This document shows positions 47,758 through 57,354 of a DNA stretch of 64,000 bases, in pieces. The DNA comes from Rhynchosporium graminicola (lineage: Eukaryota > Ascomycota > Leotiomycetes > Helotiales > Ploettnerulaceae). The notes below the pieces were generated by a model, which did no database searches, was not told the origin of the DNA, and saw only the letters and a list, made by a program, of their open reading frames with translations. The position numbers were made by a program, and so were the translations under genes. The DNA is taken from assembly GCA_900074885.1 (NCBI GenBank), contig FJUW01000021.1, positions 248,001-312,000 of the forward strand. Reading direction: 5' to 3'. Numbering within the stretch: the first letter of the stretch is position 1; every line of letters begins with the position of its first letter.

Positions 47758-50700
47758 ATGGGTGCCTCCTCTCCCGACAAACGGGGAACTATTCCTAAGA
47801 CGCTGGAACAATGGCTGAAGAAGAGATCGGAAGCTATATGGACCAATCTTCTCACCAACCACTTGTGGCAGAGGATGTTCAAGAACACTCTAGCAACCAC
47901 AATTACGGTCGTATTGGCTCTGATACCAGCTGTCATACGAGTCTTTGGTCCTGCTGCATACCTGGGGCCCATCACGACAGTCTTTGGTCATCCTGGGAGG
48001 AGATTTGGCATGATGGCTGAAGCTCTCGTGATGGCCTTATCCGGAACATTACTTGGACTCGGTTGGTCTCTGCTAGGGGTATATCTGTCAAGTCTTGTCT
48101 ACGATAGCAATGCACCTGCGGCATATACGATTAAAGGTATCTTCCTGGTAGTAGCCTTGATTTTTCATGGGTTTCTTCGGTCACATACCCCAAGACTTTT
48201 CATCTTTGTCTTGCTCTTGATCATTGTCTCCGTGGTCACCTTGACTGGGACGGCAACGGAAGTCACAGCTATAAGAGCCACTGTCATTCTCTATCCAATT
48301 CTCACAGCTGCGGGGATCTTGTTGTTGGTCAATCTGCTAGTCTTTCCTGAGTTCTCGAGTAGTTTCCTTGGTATCACTACGATTGAGACTCTAGGGGAGA
48401 CTGTTGGCGTCTTGAGAGATGCAGGCAATTACTTCGTTGCCATGGCGTCTGATGCTGGCCAAGAATCGAAAGTCGACGGACCTAGTGAGCCTGCCACAGC
48501 TGCAGAAGAGCCGTCTGAAGGGTCTAGACCTGATCCACCTTCCTTCATCCAAAAGCTCATGCCATTTATTGGAAACAATAAACAGGCGTCTCTTATATCG
48601 AAGGTCGCTGGGGGGCCTAAGATTGTTAAGCTCAAGTCATTGACTGACGCAAAGCCAAAGCTGCGTGCAAAGTTGGCTGGTTGCAAAGCAGCTCAACAGG
48701 AGTGTAATTTTGAACTGGCTTGGGCAGTCTTACCTCCTAGAGACTTGAAAGCTATCAGTGACACCAGCATGAACAAGCTCGTGGCGAATACCATTGCTTT
48801 GATTGGCGCCTGTGAAAGCAAGTACGCTCTCATGGGAGACGAGAATGATAGGGAAACTACCTTTACAGAGGAAGATGCACTCAAGGAGTTAGAGAAGGCG
48901 CCAGCTCTTGAAAGTGGTGAGTCTTCACGTCCAGGTACGGGTGTCGATAGCTCGCACGACGAGTCCGAAGATCAGACGCAAGACACCAAGGGGCAGAAGC
49001 AGAAGAAGAAACAGAAGTCAAGAAGCAAGAGCAAGACAAGATTGCAGCGGAAGATGGATGATTTGGAGCTCATAAAGCCCCACAAGGAAATCTCATCCGG
49101 AGACATCGAACTGTTGAAGCATCTGGTGGGCCGAATTACAAAACCTTTGGCAGATCTTCAGATTACGATTGACAGAAGCGTAGACGCTGTCACGGCTTGT
49201 CTGGCGTACTGTTACGACGTCCCCAAGTTGCCTTCCGGTGCAAGGGCTCCCACTGGCATCCAGCTGGAGGAAATTGATATCCGCGTCGATATTTTGACAG
49301 AAGCTATGTCGAGTTTCGATAACGACTCAGCCTCAGCTTTAGGAACAGGTGCTTCTACTCGTGATGTTGATAAGCCTCAAATAGATATTATGCCTCGTAT
49401 GGAGACTTTCTTGGTGTCTTCTTTCTTACTGAATACGCGTCAAGCTGCTTTACACACGTTAAGTATGCTTCGTCATGCTAGATTTCTGGTGGAAAAACGG
49501 CAGGCTAGACACGATCGTCGAAGGTTCTATGCTCCAAGAATAAACTGGCGCAAATGGCTCAGATCGGGTGGCGAGGAAGAGCCCCTTACCTTGCCAGAAA
49601 CTGCAAGGAAGGATTTTCGCACTGGGAAGCGCGAGGATGGAGATGACGACGATGATGATGGTTCCATCACGAGCAAAGAAACTCTGCTCAATATAAGAGA
49701 CGTCGAATCTGCTCCTGATACCAAAGGCCCTAAACCGCCCAATTCTCACCTTCCTGTAAAGCAAGCGAAGGAACGGAAGGTCGTACAGGGAACCTTATTT
49801 CATCGCTTGCGCAATCGACTTGCAGATTGCTTGGAATACCTTGCTGGTAGTGATGATGTTATGTACGCTGTAAAGCTCACAGTGGCAGTCTTTCTAGTCT
49901 CGTGGCCTGCCTTTGTCTCCAAATGGAACGTCTGGTATTCTACGAATCGTGGACTCTGGGCTTCATTGCAGCTTGTCATGGTCACTGAAGTGGCAATAGG
50001 AACATCTGTCATGACTTTCATGCTGCGAGCAGTCGGTACAACAATCGGCTGTATCTGGGGCTACGCCGCTTACGAAGCGCGGCATGGAAACCGTATCGTT
50101 TGCGTTATCATCCTCATCATTGGCATTATTCCTTCCACATACATACAACTCGGTAGCAAATACGTCAAGGCTGGCATGGTATGTATCATTTCCATGGCCG
50201 TTGTGGCTCTGGCAACTGTAGATGCAACTGTACCTGGAAGCGCGACCGAAAACTTTCTTAAGCGGCTTATCGCCTTTCTCATCGGTGGCATAGTGGCGTT
50301 GGGTGTCGAAATGATAATTTTCCCTGTCCGGGCACGAGACAGACTCGTCGAATCACTCGCAGCCTCTGTACGCCAAATCAGCGAAATGGAAGCCTGTCTG
50401 GCCTACGGTATCGAAACAGAAACTAACATCGACGTCCATTCTGCCGAGGTATCGGCCCGCTTCGATAGAGCCAGAGGAAAAGCTCAAGGTGCTCTCACAG
50501 CAGCAGAGACATTTTTACCATTCTGCGCAAACGAGCCTCGTCTTAAAGGATCGTTCAAAGGCGTCGCTCTCGTATTCGCTGAGATTCTTTACGTTCTTCA
50601 TGCTGTAGTCGATAGGATGGACAATATGCTGCATCTCCGCCACGAGTACGGTTCTGGCGTCCTCGAAGAACTGAATGAGAAAGTCTACCCCTACCGCCGA

Positions 50701-51405
50701 AACGTCGCAGGATCAATAACTATCGTCCTTTTTGCCGTCCACGAAGCACTCACCACCAAATTACCGCTTCCACAATTCCTCCCTTCAGCACGACTGGCAC
50801 ATCTCCGCATGGTGAACCGCGTGCGTGAAGTTGTCTTAACGGGCGACGATCATCTTAAATCCACCGAACGCTCAGAAGTAGAAATGAGGATGGTGAAGCG
50901 TATCGTGCAACAGAAGTTCTTGAGTTGGAACGCGGCGAGCGCGGGGCAAATTGAGGTTATTGAGTATTTGGAGGAGTTGATCGATCTGGTTAAGCTTTTG
51001 GTGGGGGCGAATGAGTTTAGGAGTGGGATGTTGACGAGGCCGAACTATAGGGATTATGTCGGGAGGACGCATACGAATCAGTTTGATGGGGCGGATGGAG
51101 AGGAGCTGGCTGTGCAAGGGGATGATGTGGCTGGTCATGGTGACGAGGAGGAGGAGAGGGACATAATGCCAGAGCCGGTGGAGGAGGTAGGAGCTGGTGT
51201 GACGAGGAGACGGACTACGTTCTCGAGGAATGCAGAAGATAAGAGACAGACCGAGTTGAAGAAGGTGAGGAGCGAAGAGGAATTGCCAATGTCATTGCAG
51301 AGAGTAAGGAGTCGCAGGATTGAGGAGCTACATCTGCAGCGGACAAGGAGTAGAGATGAAGAGGCTAAGAGGAAGAAGGAGAAGGGTGTTGAAGTGCCAA
51401 AATAA
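47758..51405 (+). CDS. Double-FUSC membrane transporter-like protein (Bre4-like)
   Basis: Uninterrupted 1215-codon frame. It fits the fungal family with an N-terminal six-helix ER-transporter-like domain and a C-terminal fusaric-acid-resistance-like (FUSC/aromatic acid exporter) module. Hydrophobic segments cluster at residues about 45-230 (for example LFIFVLLLIIVSVVTLTG and ILTAAGILLLVNLLVF) and again at about 700-870 (GLWASLQLVMVTEVAIG, RIVCVIILIIGIIPSTYIQLG, FLIGGIVALGVEMIIFPV). Between them lies a long cytoplasmic region with Lys/Arg/Ser-rich stretches (KQKKKQKSRSKSKTR) and a poly-Asp run. The C-terminal 250 residues are helical and soluble, ending in an Arg/Glu-rich tail. Yeast Bre4 is linked to brefeldin A sensitivity; the substrate here is unknown. 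The absence of introns over 3.6 kb is unusual beside its neighbours. Confidence 0.9.
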   Translation: MGASSPDKRGTIPKTLEQWLKKRSEAIWTNLLTNHLWQRMFKNTLATTITVVLALIPAVIRVFGPAAYLGPITTVFGHPGRRFGMMAEALVMALSGTLLGLGWSLLGVYLSSLVYDSNAPAAYTIKGIFLVVALIFHGFLRSHTPRLFIFVLLLIIVSVVTLTGTATEVTAIRATVILYPILTAAGILLLVNLLVFPEFSSSFLGITTIETLGETVGVLRDAGNYFVAMASDAGQESKVDGPSEPATAAEEPSEGSRPDPPSFIQKLMPFIGNNKQASLISKVAGGPKIVKLKSLTDAKPKLRAKLAGCKAAQQECNFELAWAVLPPRDLKAISDTSMNKLVANTIALIGACESKYALMGDENDRETTFTEEDALKELEKAPALESGESSRPGTGVDSSHDESEDQTQDTKGQKQKKKQKSRSKSKTRLQRKMDDLELIKPHKEISSGDIELLKHLVGRITKPLADLQITIDRSVDAVTACLAYCYDVPKLPSGARAPTGIQLEEIDIRVDILTEAMSSFDNDSASALGTGASTRDVDKPQIDIMPRMETFLVSSFLLNTRQAALHTLSMLRHARFLVEKRQARHDRRRFYAPRINWRKWLRSGGEEEPLTLPETARKDFRTGKREDGDDDDDDGSITSKETLLNIRDVESAPDTKGPKPPNSHLPVKQAKERKVVQGTLFHRLRNRLADCLEYLAGSDDVMYAVKLTVAVFLVSWPAFVSKWNVWYSTNRGLWASLQLVMVTEVAIGTSVMTFMLRAVGTTIGCIWGYAAYEARHGNRIVCVIILIIGIIPSTYIQLGSKYVKAGMVCIISMAVVALATVDATVPGSATENFLKRLIAFLIGGIVALGVEMIIFPVRARDRLVESLAASVRQISEMEACLAYGIETETNIDVHSAEVSARFDRARGKAQGALTAAETFLPFCANEPRLKGSFKGVALVFAEILYVLHAVVDRMDNMLHLRHEYGSGVLEELNEKVYPYRRNVAGSITIVLFAVHEALTTKLPLPQFLPSARLAHLRMVNRVREVVLTGDDHLKSTERSEVEMRMVKRIVQQKFLSWNAASAGQIEVIEYLEELIDLVKLLVGANEFRSGMLTRPNYRDYVGRTHTNQFDGADGEELAVQGDDVAGHGDEEEERDIMPEPVEEVGAGVTRRRTTFSRNAEDKRQTELKKVRSEEELPMSLQRVRSRRIEELHLQRTRSRDEEAKRKKEKGVEVPK

Positions 51406-51730
51406 TAACCAAAAATATTCGCAACTGTTAATTCTTGGTTCCAGATTTTTGACTGGTACTTCTCATTTTCGCTGTAACATGCGCCTCATATAATTGGGGC
51501 GTGTGGAAGAATACGTCCAAATGTTTCTTGGGCTCAAATACGTGTCTGTAAAGGCGTAGTGATGAATTGCAAGTAGTTCTCAAGGCTTGCGTTTGAAAGG
51601 GCGCATTCTGCAAATGTAACGCTAGTAACGAGAAGGTTCTGGTGCTGCTCAATAATCTTGCCTGTGAACATATCGCCATAATCAAATCTGAAACATCAGC
51701 AATCACAAAGCTGTGATAGCAGGAAGCCCC

Positions 51731-51830
51731 GCCCAGCCTCCTCCTTTTGCATGATTTTGTGAAAGTGGGGCCGGGCGGCGTGTTCGCTCGCTTTGTTTAC
51801 ATGAGTTCACCTTTAGCGAGGCTGATCTGA
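51731..51830 (+). repeat. Imperfect direct repeat, copy A
   Basis: Begins gcccagcctcct and ends in gtttacatgagttca, a short spacer, and tagcgaggctgat. The same order of blocks recurs at 52285-52372 with substitutions and small length changes. Function unknown; it could be a duplicated upstream element or a relic of a small mobile element. Confidence 0.7.
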
Positions 51831-52284
51831 ACGTCTTAGCTGGTACTTTCTCTGTTGGTCGTCCTGCGAAGCCTATCATTTACAGCGAGCTTTAAATGAA
51901 AGATTATATCTTGTTTTGTGAACACGCGGGTCTTTAGTGTTGGGAATGGTACAGTGGTGGCGTCCCCTGTCGGGTTTACTTGAGGTGCACTCACGCCAGT
52001 TCACTTTGGTGAAGCTGACAATATGTGAGAAAAAAGTGATTTGTCTGAACTATGTTTGTATTGTATAGTCGACATGAGTATGGTGATTATGGTTAAGACG
52101 TATGGTAAGGAGTGACAGAGAAAGTCACAATTGCCTTGTGTTCACCTTTTACGAGCAAATGGGTGGGGGTCTGGGTGGGAAAGAAAAAAATAGGAGCGAT
52201 CGAAATCTAGGACATGATATCAGTGAGCTCCAGCCCGTGCCAAGTGAGAAATCCTTCCCAACTGCTAGTGCGTCGGAAATTTCT

Positions 52285-52372
52285 GCCCAGCCTCCTTCTT
52301 ATCCTGGATTTATCTTGAAGTGGGGCTGGATATGCTCGTTGTTTACATGAGTTCAGCCTTAGCGAGGCTGAT
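52285..52372 (+). repeat. Imperfect direct repeat, copy B
   Basis: Matches 51731-51830 in order: gcccagcctcct, a gtggggc-like block, gtttacatgagttca, tagcgaggctgat. It lies about 310 bases upstream of the start at 52681, within a plausible promoter region. Confidence 0.7.
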
Positions 52373-52680
52373 TCGGAGCCTCACCAGTTTCCCATTCAAT
52401 TTTCGAAGTCCTGCAAAGATTGGAAGAGTATGGAACATTATCATCGATCCTATTCTAAGCTGTTGTGTTGAGGTACAATAGGACTCGGCGGGTTTCATGT
52501 TCTGTTGTCCTCCGTGGTTGTCTTCCTATTGTGTTCGGTTGAGTTGCAGGTATTCACCTCACTTCCGTTCACCTCTCTTATCACGCTTGCCTTCTGGTCT
52601 ACTCTATAAGAGTTCCTCCTTCCCTCCCGATTCTTTATCTTCCTTTTCTTCAACATCGTCTGCAACCATCACCGAGGACA

Positions 52681-54683
52681 ATGGAATCAACTACGACACC
52701 TATGGCGACACTCGCAACTAGCTCCTCGAGCGATTTGTTCGATGTGGAACTCGCGAATCTACTAACGAAAGAAAATGACACAACACAAGATCTCGACCTC
52801 GCCATCCTCTTCCCTGCCATTACACCAACACCTTGGTCCGAGATCCTCAAATCCTGGGTTAAGGACCTCCCAGCAGATCCCTTCTTTCCCTATCCCAATG
52901 TCCCGATATTCGACGAGACAGCACTCAAGGGCACATTCTCTAAGGCTTATCACCCGCAGAACTTTATTTACGCCGAAACGCCTGGAAACTTCACGTTCGA
53001 AGATGCTTCTGGAATCTTCACGGCTGATATTCGCATCTTCACCAACAAGGTCGCAGTTGGCCGCGCAGGTGGTGGTAGTAATGGTGCAGGATGGAAATAT
53101 GGAGTTGGGATCTATGCGAAGCTGACTATGAGACATGGGATGGAAGCTGAGATTTATGGCGCCGAGGACACTACGACAGTCATCCACCCTGTGATGATAA
53201 TGGGAAAGGGGAAGGGCAGGCAGAAAGATCCGAGTTGGAAAGATGTGGTGAGCACGCTACAATCTGCTGTATTCAAGGAGCTAGAAATCCAGCCTCCAGT
53301 TTCGCAGGACATCCAGGCAGAAGTTCAGGTTGAGCAACATGTTGAGCAACCCATCCAGCCGTCAGCGCTACAACCAGAGACGGGAGTAATGGCTGTGCCA
53401 AAGCCATGCATGCCTCAGCTTCAAGCACCAAAGGCTTCCTCTGTTACTGCTACGCCACCTACCTATCTACCACGATTTACCCCTGCTACACCTCAACGTA
53501 TACAACCATCACAGTCAAGGCCTCTCTATACCCCAGCATCGAGTTCCCCCTACGCAAACACTCCATCAACACCAGCTCATACTTCAACTCCAAACTCAAC
53601 ACAACAACGTCAAGTCCCTACCACTCCCTCAGCGGCATCCATCGCATACTACAACTCTATGCGCGACAGAGCCAGCATTGGAAAGACTGTTCCAGCTACA
53701 CCTAACAATATGAACGCAATCAACAAATCTCAAATTTACACGCCCCCTCCTACTGCTAAGGCTCCTGTTCGGACGTTACAGACTCCTGTCAATACTGCTC
53801 CTCGCACATATCAAACTCCACAGCAACAATGTTTTCAATCGGCCACCCTCACACCAGCTCAAACTCCCACTCCAATTCCAATTCAACAGCGGGTACCCAC
53901 CACTCCTTCAGAAGCAACAGTTGCATATTATAACGCCATGCGAGAAAAAGTCAACAATAGATTTCCTGCTCCGGCTACACCTACCAATAACGTCCCTAAA
54001 TCCCAGCTCTACACTCCTCCTCCTACCGCCAAAGCTTCTGCTCCTAGTTGTATAAATCAGGTCCCTCAGCTTGTAAACACAACTCGCACATTCCAAACTC
54101 CCCAGCAACAATTTCACCGAATAGCCGGTCCATTACCAGCTCAAACTCCGACTTCCACCTCATCAAAACCGGTCAAATTACCCGCCTTACTCAATGTTAC
54201 CCGTGCATTCCAAACCCCCCAGCAACAACTTCACCGAACAGCCGGTCCATCACCAGCCCGAAATCTGACTCCCAACTCATCAAAACAGCACCAAGTACCC
54301 ACCACACCCTCAGCAGCAACACTTGCATTCTACAACACCTGGCGAGGAAATGTCAATACTGCACCCCCTACACCAGCTACACTTGCCGACAACGTTACCC
54401 GCCCCCAATTCTACACGTATCCCGTACGTACATCTCACAAGTTTCTTCGTGATTCTCACAAGACATTCTTGTAGATCACTTACCCATTTCTGAATCTCTT
54501 CTTGATATTGCCATTGCTGACTTCTCCGTTATCTAGGCACCGTATGCTCAAGGTTCTATTTCCGACGTTGCCGAGCGCTCAGGAATTGCGTATTTTGAGT
54601 CGCTGGTAAGGGAATCTGAGAAAAGGAAGAGGGAGAGGGATGGGGTGGATGGTCAGGGTGGGAAGAAAGCTAGGATGGGGTGA
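52681..54683 (+). CDS. Pro/Thr/Gln-rich protein with internal repeats
   Basis: Exons 52681-54423 and 54537-54683, with a 113-nt intron, give 629 residues. Without splicing the frame would end 17 codons later at 54474; with splicing it ends in a Lys/Arg-rich tail (ESEKRKRERDG...GKKARM) that looks like a nuclear localisation signal. Residues about 1-180 look folded and Trp/Phe/Tyr-rich. From about residue 240 it is low complexity and carries three copies of a VPTTPSxAxxAxYN unit (about 318, 404 and 540) alternating with xRTxQTPQQQ units. Two copies end in QxYTPPPTAKA. I do not recognise the family. The layout (folded head, disordered repeats, basic tail) would suit a nuclear or chromatin-associated protein, but that is inference. 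Confidence 0.8.
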
Positions 54684-56228
54684 GTGGTAGCGAGGAAGGG
54701 ATGGGTTCGGAGATAAGTGTTTCACATGAGTAGCAGAGCTAACATCGACATTGAATTAATCTGTGTCCTTTCCTTGCAATTTGTGATACTTCAAGGTGTG
54801 GTGTATGTATGCCTTCAGTGAGTCGTTCGTTGGTAGTGTAGTTGTGACATTCGATAAGACGAAACAGTTGTCCGAACGGACTTCTTTTCTGAAATTTATA
54901 CAAAGCTGTTTCTTGGAACCATGGTAATCAAATGATTCACCCAACCTGTATGAATCGGGGGGATTTCTCTAATGCTACCTACACAGCTTCTCACTTCAAA
55001 GGTACAGACCGACTTAAGAAACCACCTCTTTTGAAACGATGGTGCTGTGCTGATTGATGTTGACGATCGAAATCTGCAATCTGCATATCCATCCTTGAAA
55101 TCCAATCTGTCTCTAATCACTCTCACTGTGGGACCATGAAATTGTGGAGCTCGATGTGATGTGATACTTGCAGTTACGCGTTTCTGAATGAAGGCTATTT
55201 CTATGTGTAGAAATCAGCAATTATCTAGTGAATTTTACTAGAGTGCTATCTGCCCAGCACCTATTTGAACAAGCGACGAGCATGTTACCGCTGATTCCTC
55301 TCGGGATTAGGAGGATCCGAATCATCTGAGTCAGTATAGTTTAATACTTACTTGTTGCTATCTTTCAGACAGTATTCGGGATAGCAGATAGTAAGTCTAT
55401 TCTACCTTGAAGTTGGAAAGTGTTTGGAGGGTTGGAGTGAAGTTAGGAGAGTGATGGAAAAAGAAGAGACAGAGGCTTTTGATGGTCTCGGTGTTATGCT
55501 TCAGATAATTTGTTAGCTATCTTGAAAAGAAAAGGTCTGCAACCAAAACCAATAATTTAAGAGTTACTTCTTGTAAGAAAAAGTTAGTGCCAAGAATCAG
55601 ATATATGCTTCGAATGCCGAATCCGGGGATTATAATAACCAACTGTTGCCGACCAAATGTCAGCTGTCGTCACTTGAGGAGTCGTCCGGGAGACTTGATA
55701 GACAATGCTCGATATCTTGACTATTTCTAATATGTATGATATTCATACTCGGGTATTATCCACATAATTCTCATTATTGACTTGTTTATTGACTTGTTAC
55801 CTGTGAGTATCTCGCTTAGTAATCCCCTGTATCTCACTGCCTCGGCATTCTACCCCGCAATCGAGGCATCATAGCCCTTTTCCGACTCCCTTGAATCTCT
55901 TCCCGGACTTTATTCATGCCTCTGGTCAAAAACACATCATTGATCTGTACTTTGTATTCGAGTTTACAGCCAAGGAACTCCGTCGTCCATTCCATTCCAT
56001 CCAACGTCGTCTTGATCTGAAAAGGCATAACAACCCGTGCCATTAACTTTCTATTGTCGCCCCTCAAATACGATAGTTACGAAACGATTTGAAGTGCGAG
56101 TCACCTGCTTTGATTGTGTTAAATATATACATATATCTCGGAGAATTCAACCCACGTCTCAGTACTATCAACAGGCACTTATCTAAGTTATCTAATTAAA
56201 CACTCAATTCAATCTACACCAAATAAAA
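54684..56228. other. Intergenic, no gene supported
   Basis: Short frames only. The last 100 bases before 56229 are A-rich with a tatatacatatat run near 56123. A 77-codon minus-strand frame at 55834-56067 shows no domain. Confidence 0.55.
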
Positions 56229-57354
56229 ATGGCACCACCATCCGCAACCAACGGTAACAGCCATGATAGCCCGAGCAACGAAGCCGGGACAGCTACTCTC
56301 GAGCCTGGCCTCTCTAAACCACAAGCCGCAAAGAAGGAAATCACTATGCCAATACCCCCCGGCCCGAAAATAAACTTTGCGGATAAGTATGAGGAAAGAG
56401 ACTATCAAAAAGGTAGACTTGCGTTGGCGTTCAGGATCTTTGCAAAGTTTGGTTTTGATGAGGGCGTTGCCGGACATATCACTTTGAGGGTACGTGGACT
56501 TCTTTTAAGATATGCATGATGAGGTTGAGATGGGCATTTTGGGTAGCTTAGGTTGAGGGAAATCAGCTGAGTTTAGTATTGACTAATATTTAATAATAGG
56601 ATCCTGTACACCCAGATCATTTTTGGGTTAACCCATTCGGAGTAGCCGTATGTTCATCTCCAGCTCTAGAAATCTCAAGTGATTATGGATTAGGATCAGT
56701 TTACTTTACTGATCCTGATCCCGATCTCAAGACCTTGCATCTTTGCCGTACTAATCATTGTAGTGGCCACTTCTTAAAGCCTCTGATCTCATCCTTGTTA
56801 ATCCCGAAGGTGAAGTCGTCGAAGGTGGACCAGTCCGCCTACTAAATGCAGCCGCTTATATGATCCACCATGCCGTACATAAAGCACGCCCTGAGATCAA
56901 CTGCGTAGCCCACTCTCACAGCATTTACGGCCGGGCCTTTTGCACTCTCGGCCGCAATCTCGACACCATAACCCAAGACTCCTGCGCCTTTCACAACGAC
57001 ATCGCCTTGTACTCTAGTTTTAAGGGGGTCGTCCTCGCCGAAGACGAAGGAATTGCAATCGCCAAAGCTCTTGGCCAAGGTAAAGCCGCTTTGCTGCAAA
57101 ATCATGGTCTTTTGACCTGTGCGAGGAGTATTGAGGCTGCTGTGTTCTGGTTTATGAGTCTGGAGAAGTGCTGCCATGCTCAGCTGTTAGCGGATGCCGC
57201 GGCCGGAGGGAGGGCAGGCGAGACGGTCAAGATTGATGACAAGGATGCGGAGTATACGTATAAGACTGTAGGCACGGAAATGGCCGGGTGGTTTAGCGCA
57301 AAGCCGACTTTTGATGTTATGGAGAGTGAGGCGGGTATTGACTATCGTTGGTAG
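56229..57354 (+). CDS. Class II aldolase/adducin-domain protein
   Basis: Exons 56229-56489, 56600-56647 and 56764-57354 give 299 residues. The middle exon is just 48 nt (16 codons, DPVHPDHFWVNPFGVA) and the introns are 110 and 116 nt. The class II aldolase fold is shown by GVAGHITLRDPVHPDHFWVNPFG, then SDLILVNPEGEVVEGG. Metal-ligand-like histidines are H153 and H155 (AHSHSIYG) and H217 (LLQNHGLL). The N-terminal 45 residues are a poorly conserved, hydrophilic leader. Fungal members are mostly uncharacterised; aldolase activity on a small phosphorylated or polyol substrate is possible but not shown. The fold is also shared with adducin heads, which lack catalysis, although here the His set is kept. 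Confidence 0.92.

Larger units (their letters stand above)
51406..52680. other. Intergenic containing imperfect direct repeats
   Basis: Downstream of the FUSC gene and upstream of the Pro/Thr/Gln repeat protein. No gene supported; a 92-codon minus-strand frame (51428-51706) has no features. It contains two related segments, annotated separately, and a possible third diverged piece near 51995-52020. Confidence 0.6.

Noticed and set aside
51428..51706. 92-codon minus-strand open frame after the FUSC-type gene
   Set aside because: No features, and it occupies the presumed 3' untranslated region.
54424..54474. Unspliced C terminus of the Pro/Thr/Gln repeat protein
   Set aside because: A GTACGT donor and ATCTAG acceptor lead in frame to a basic, protein-like tail.
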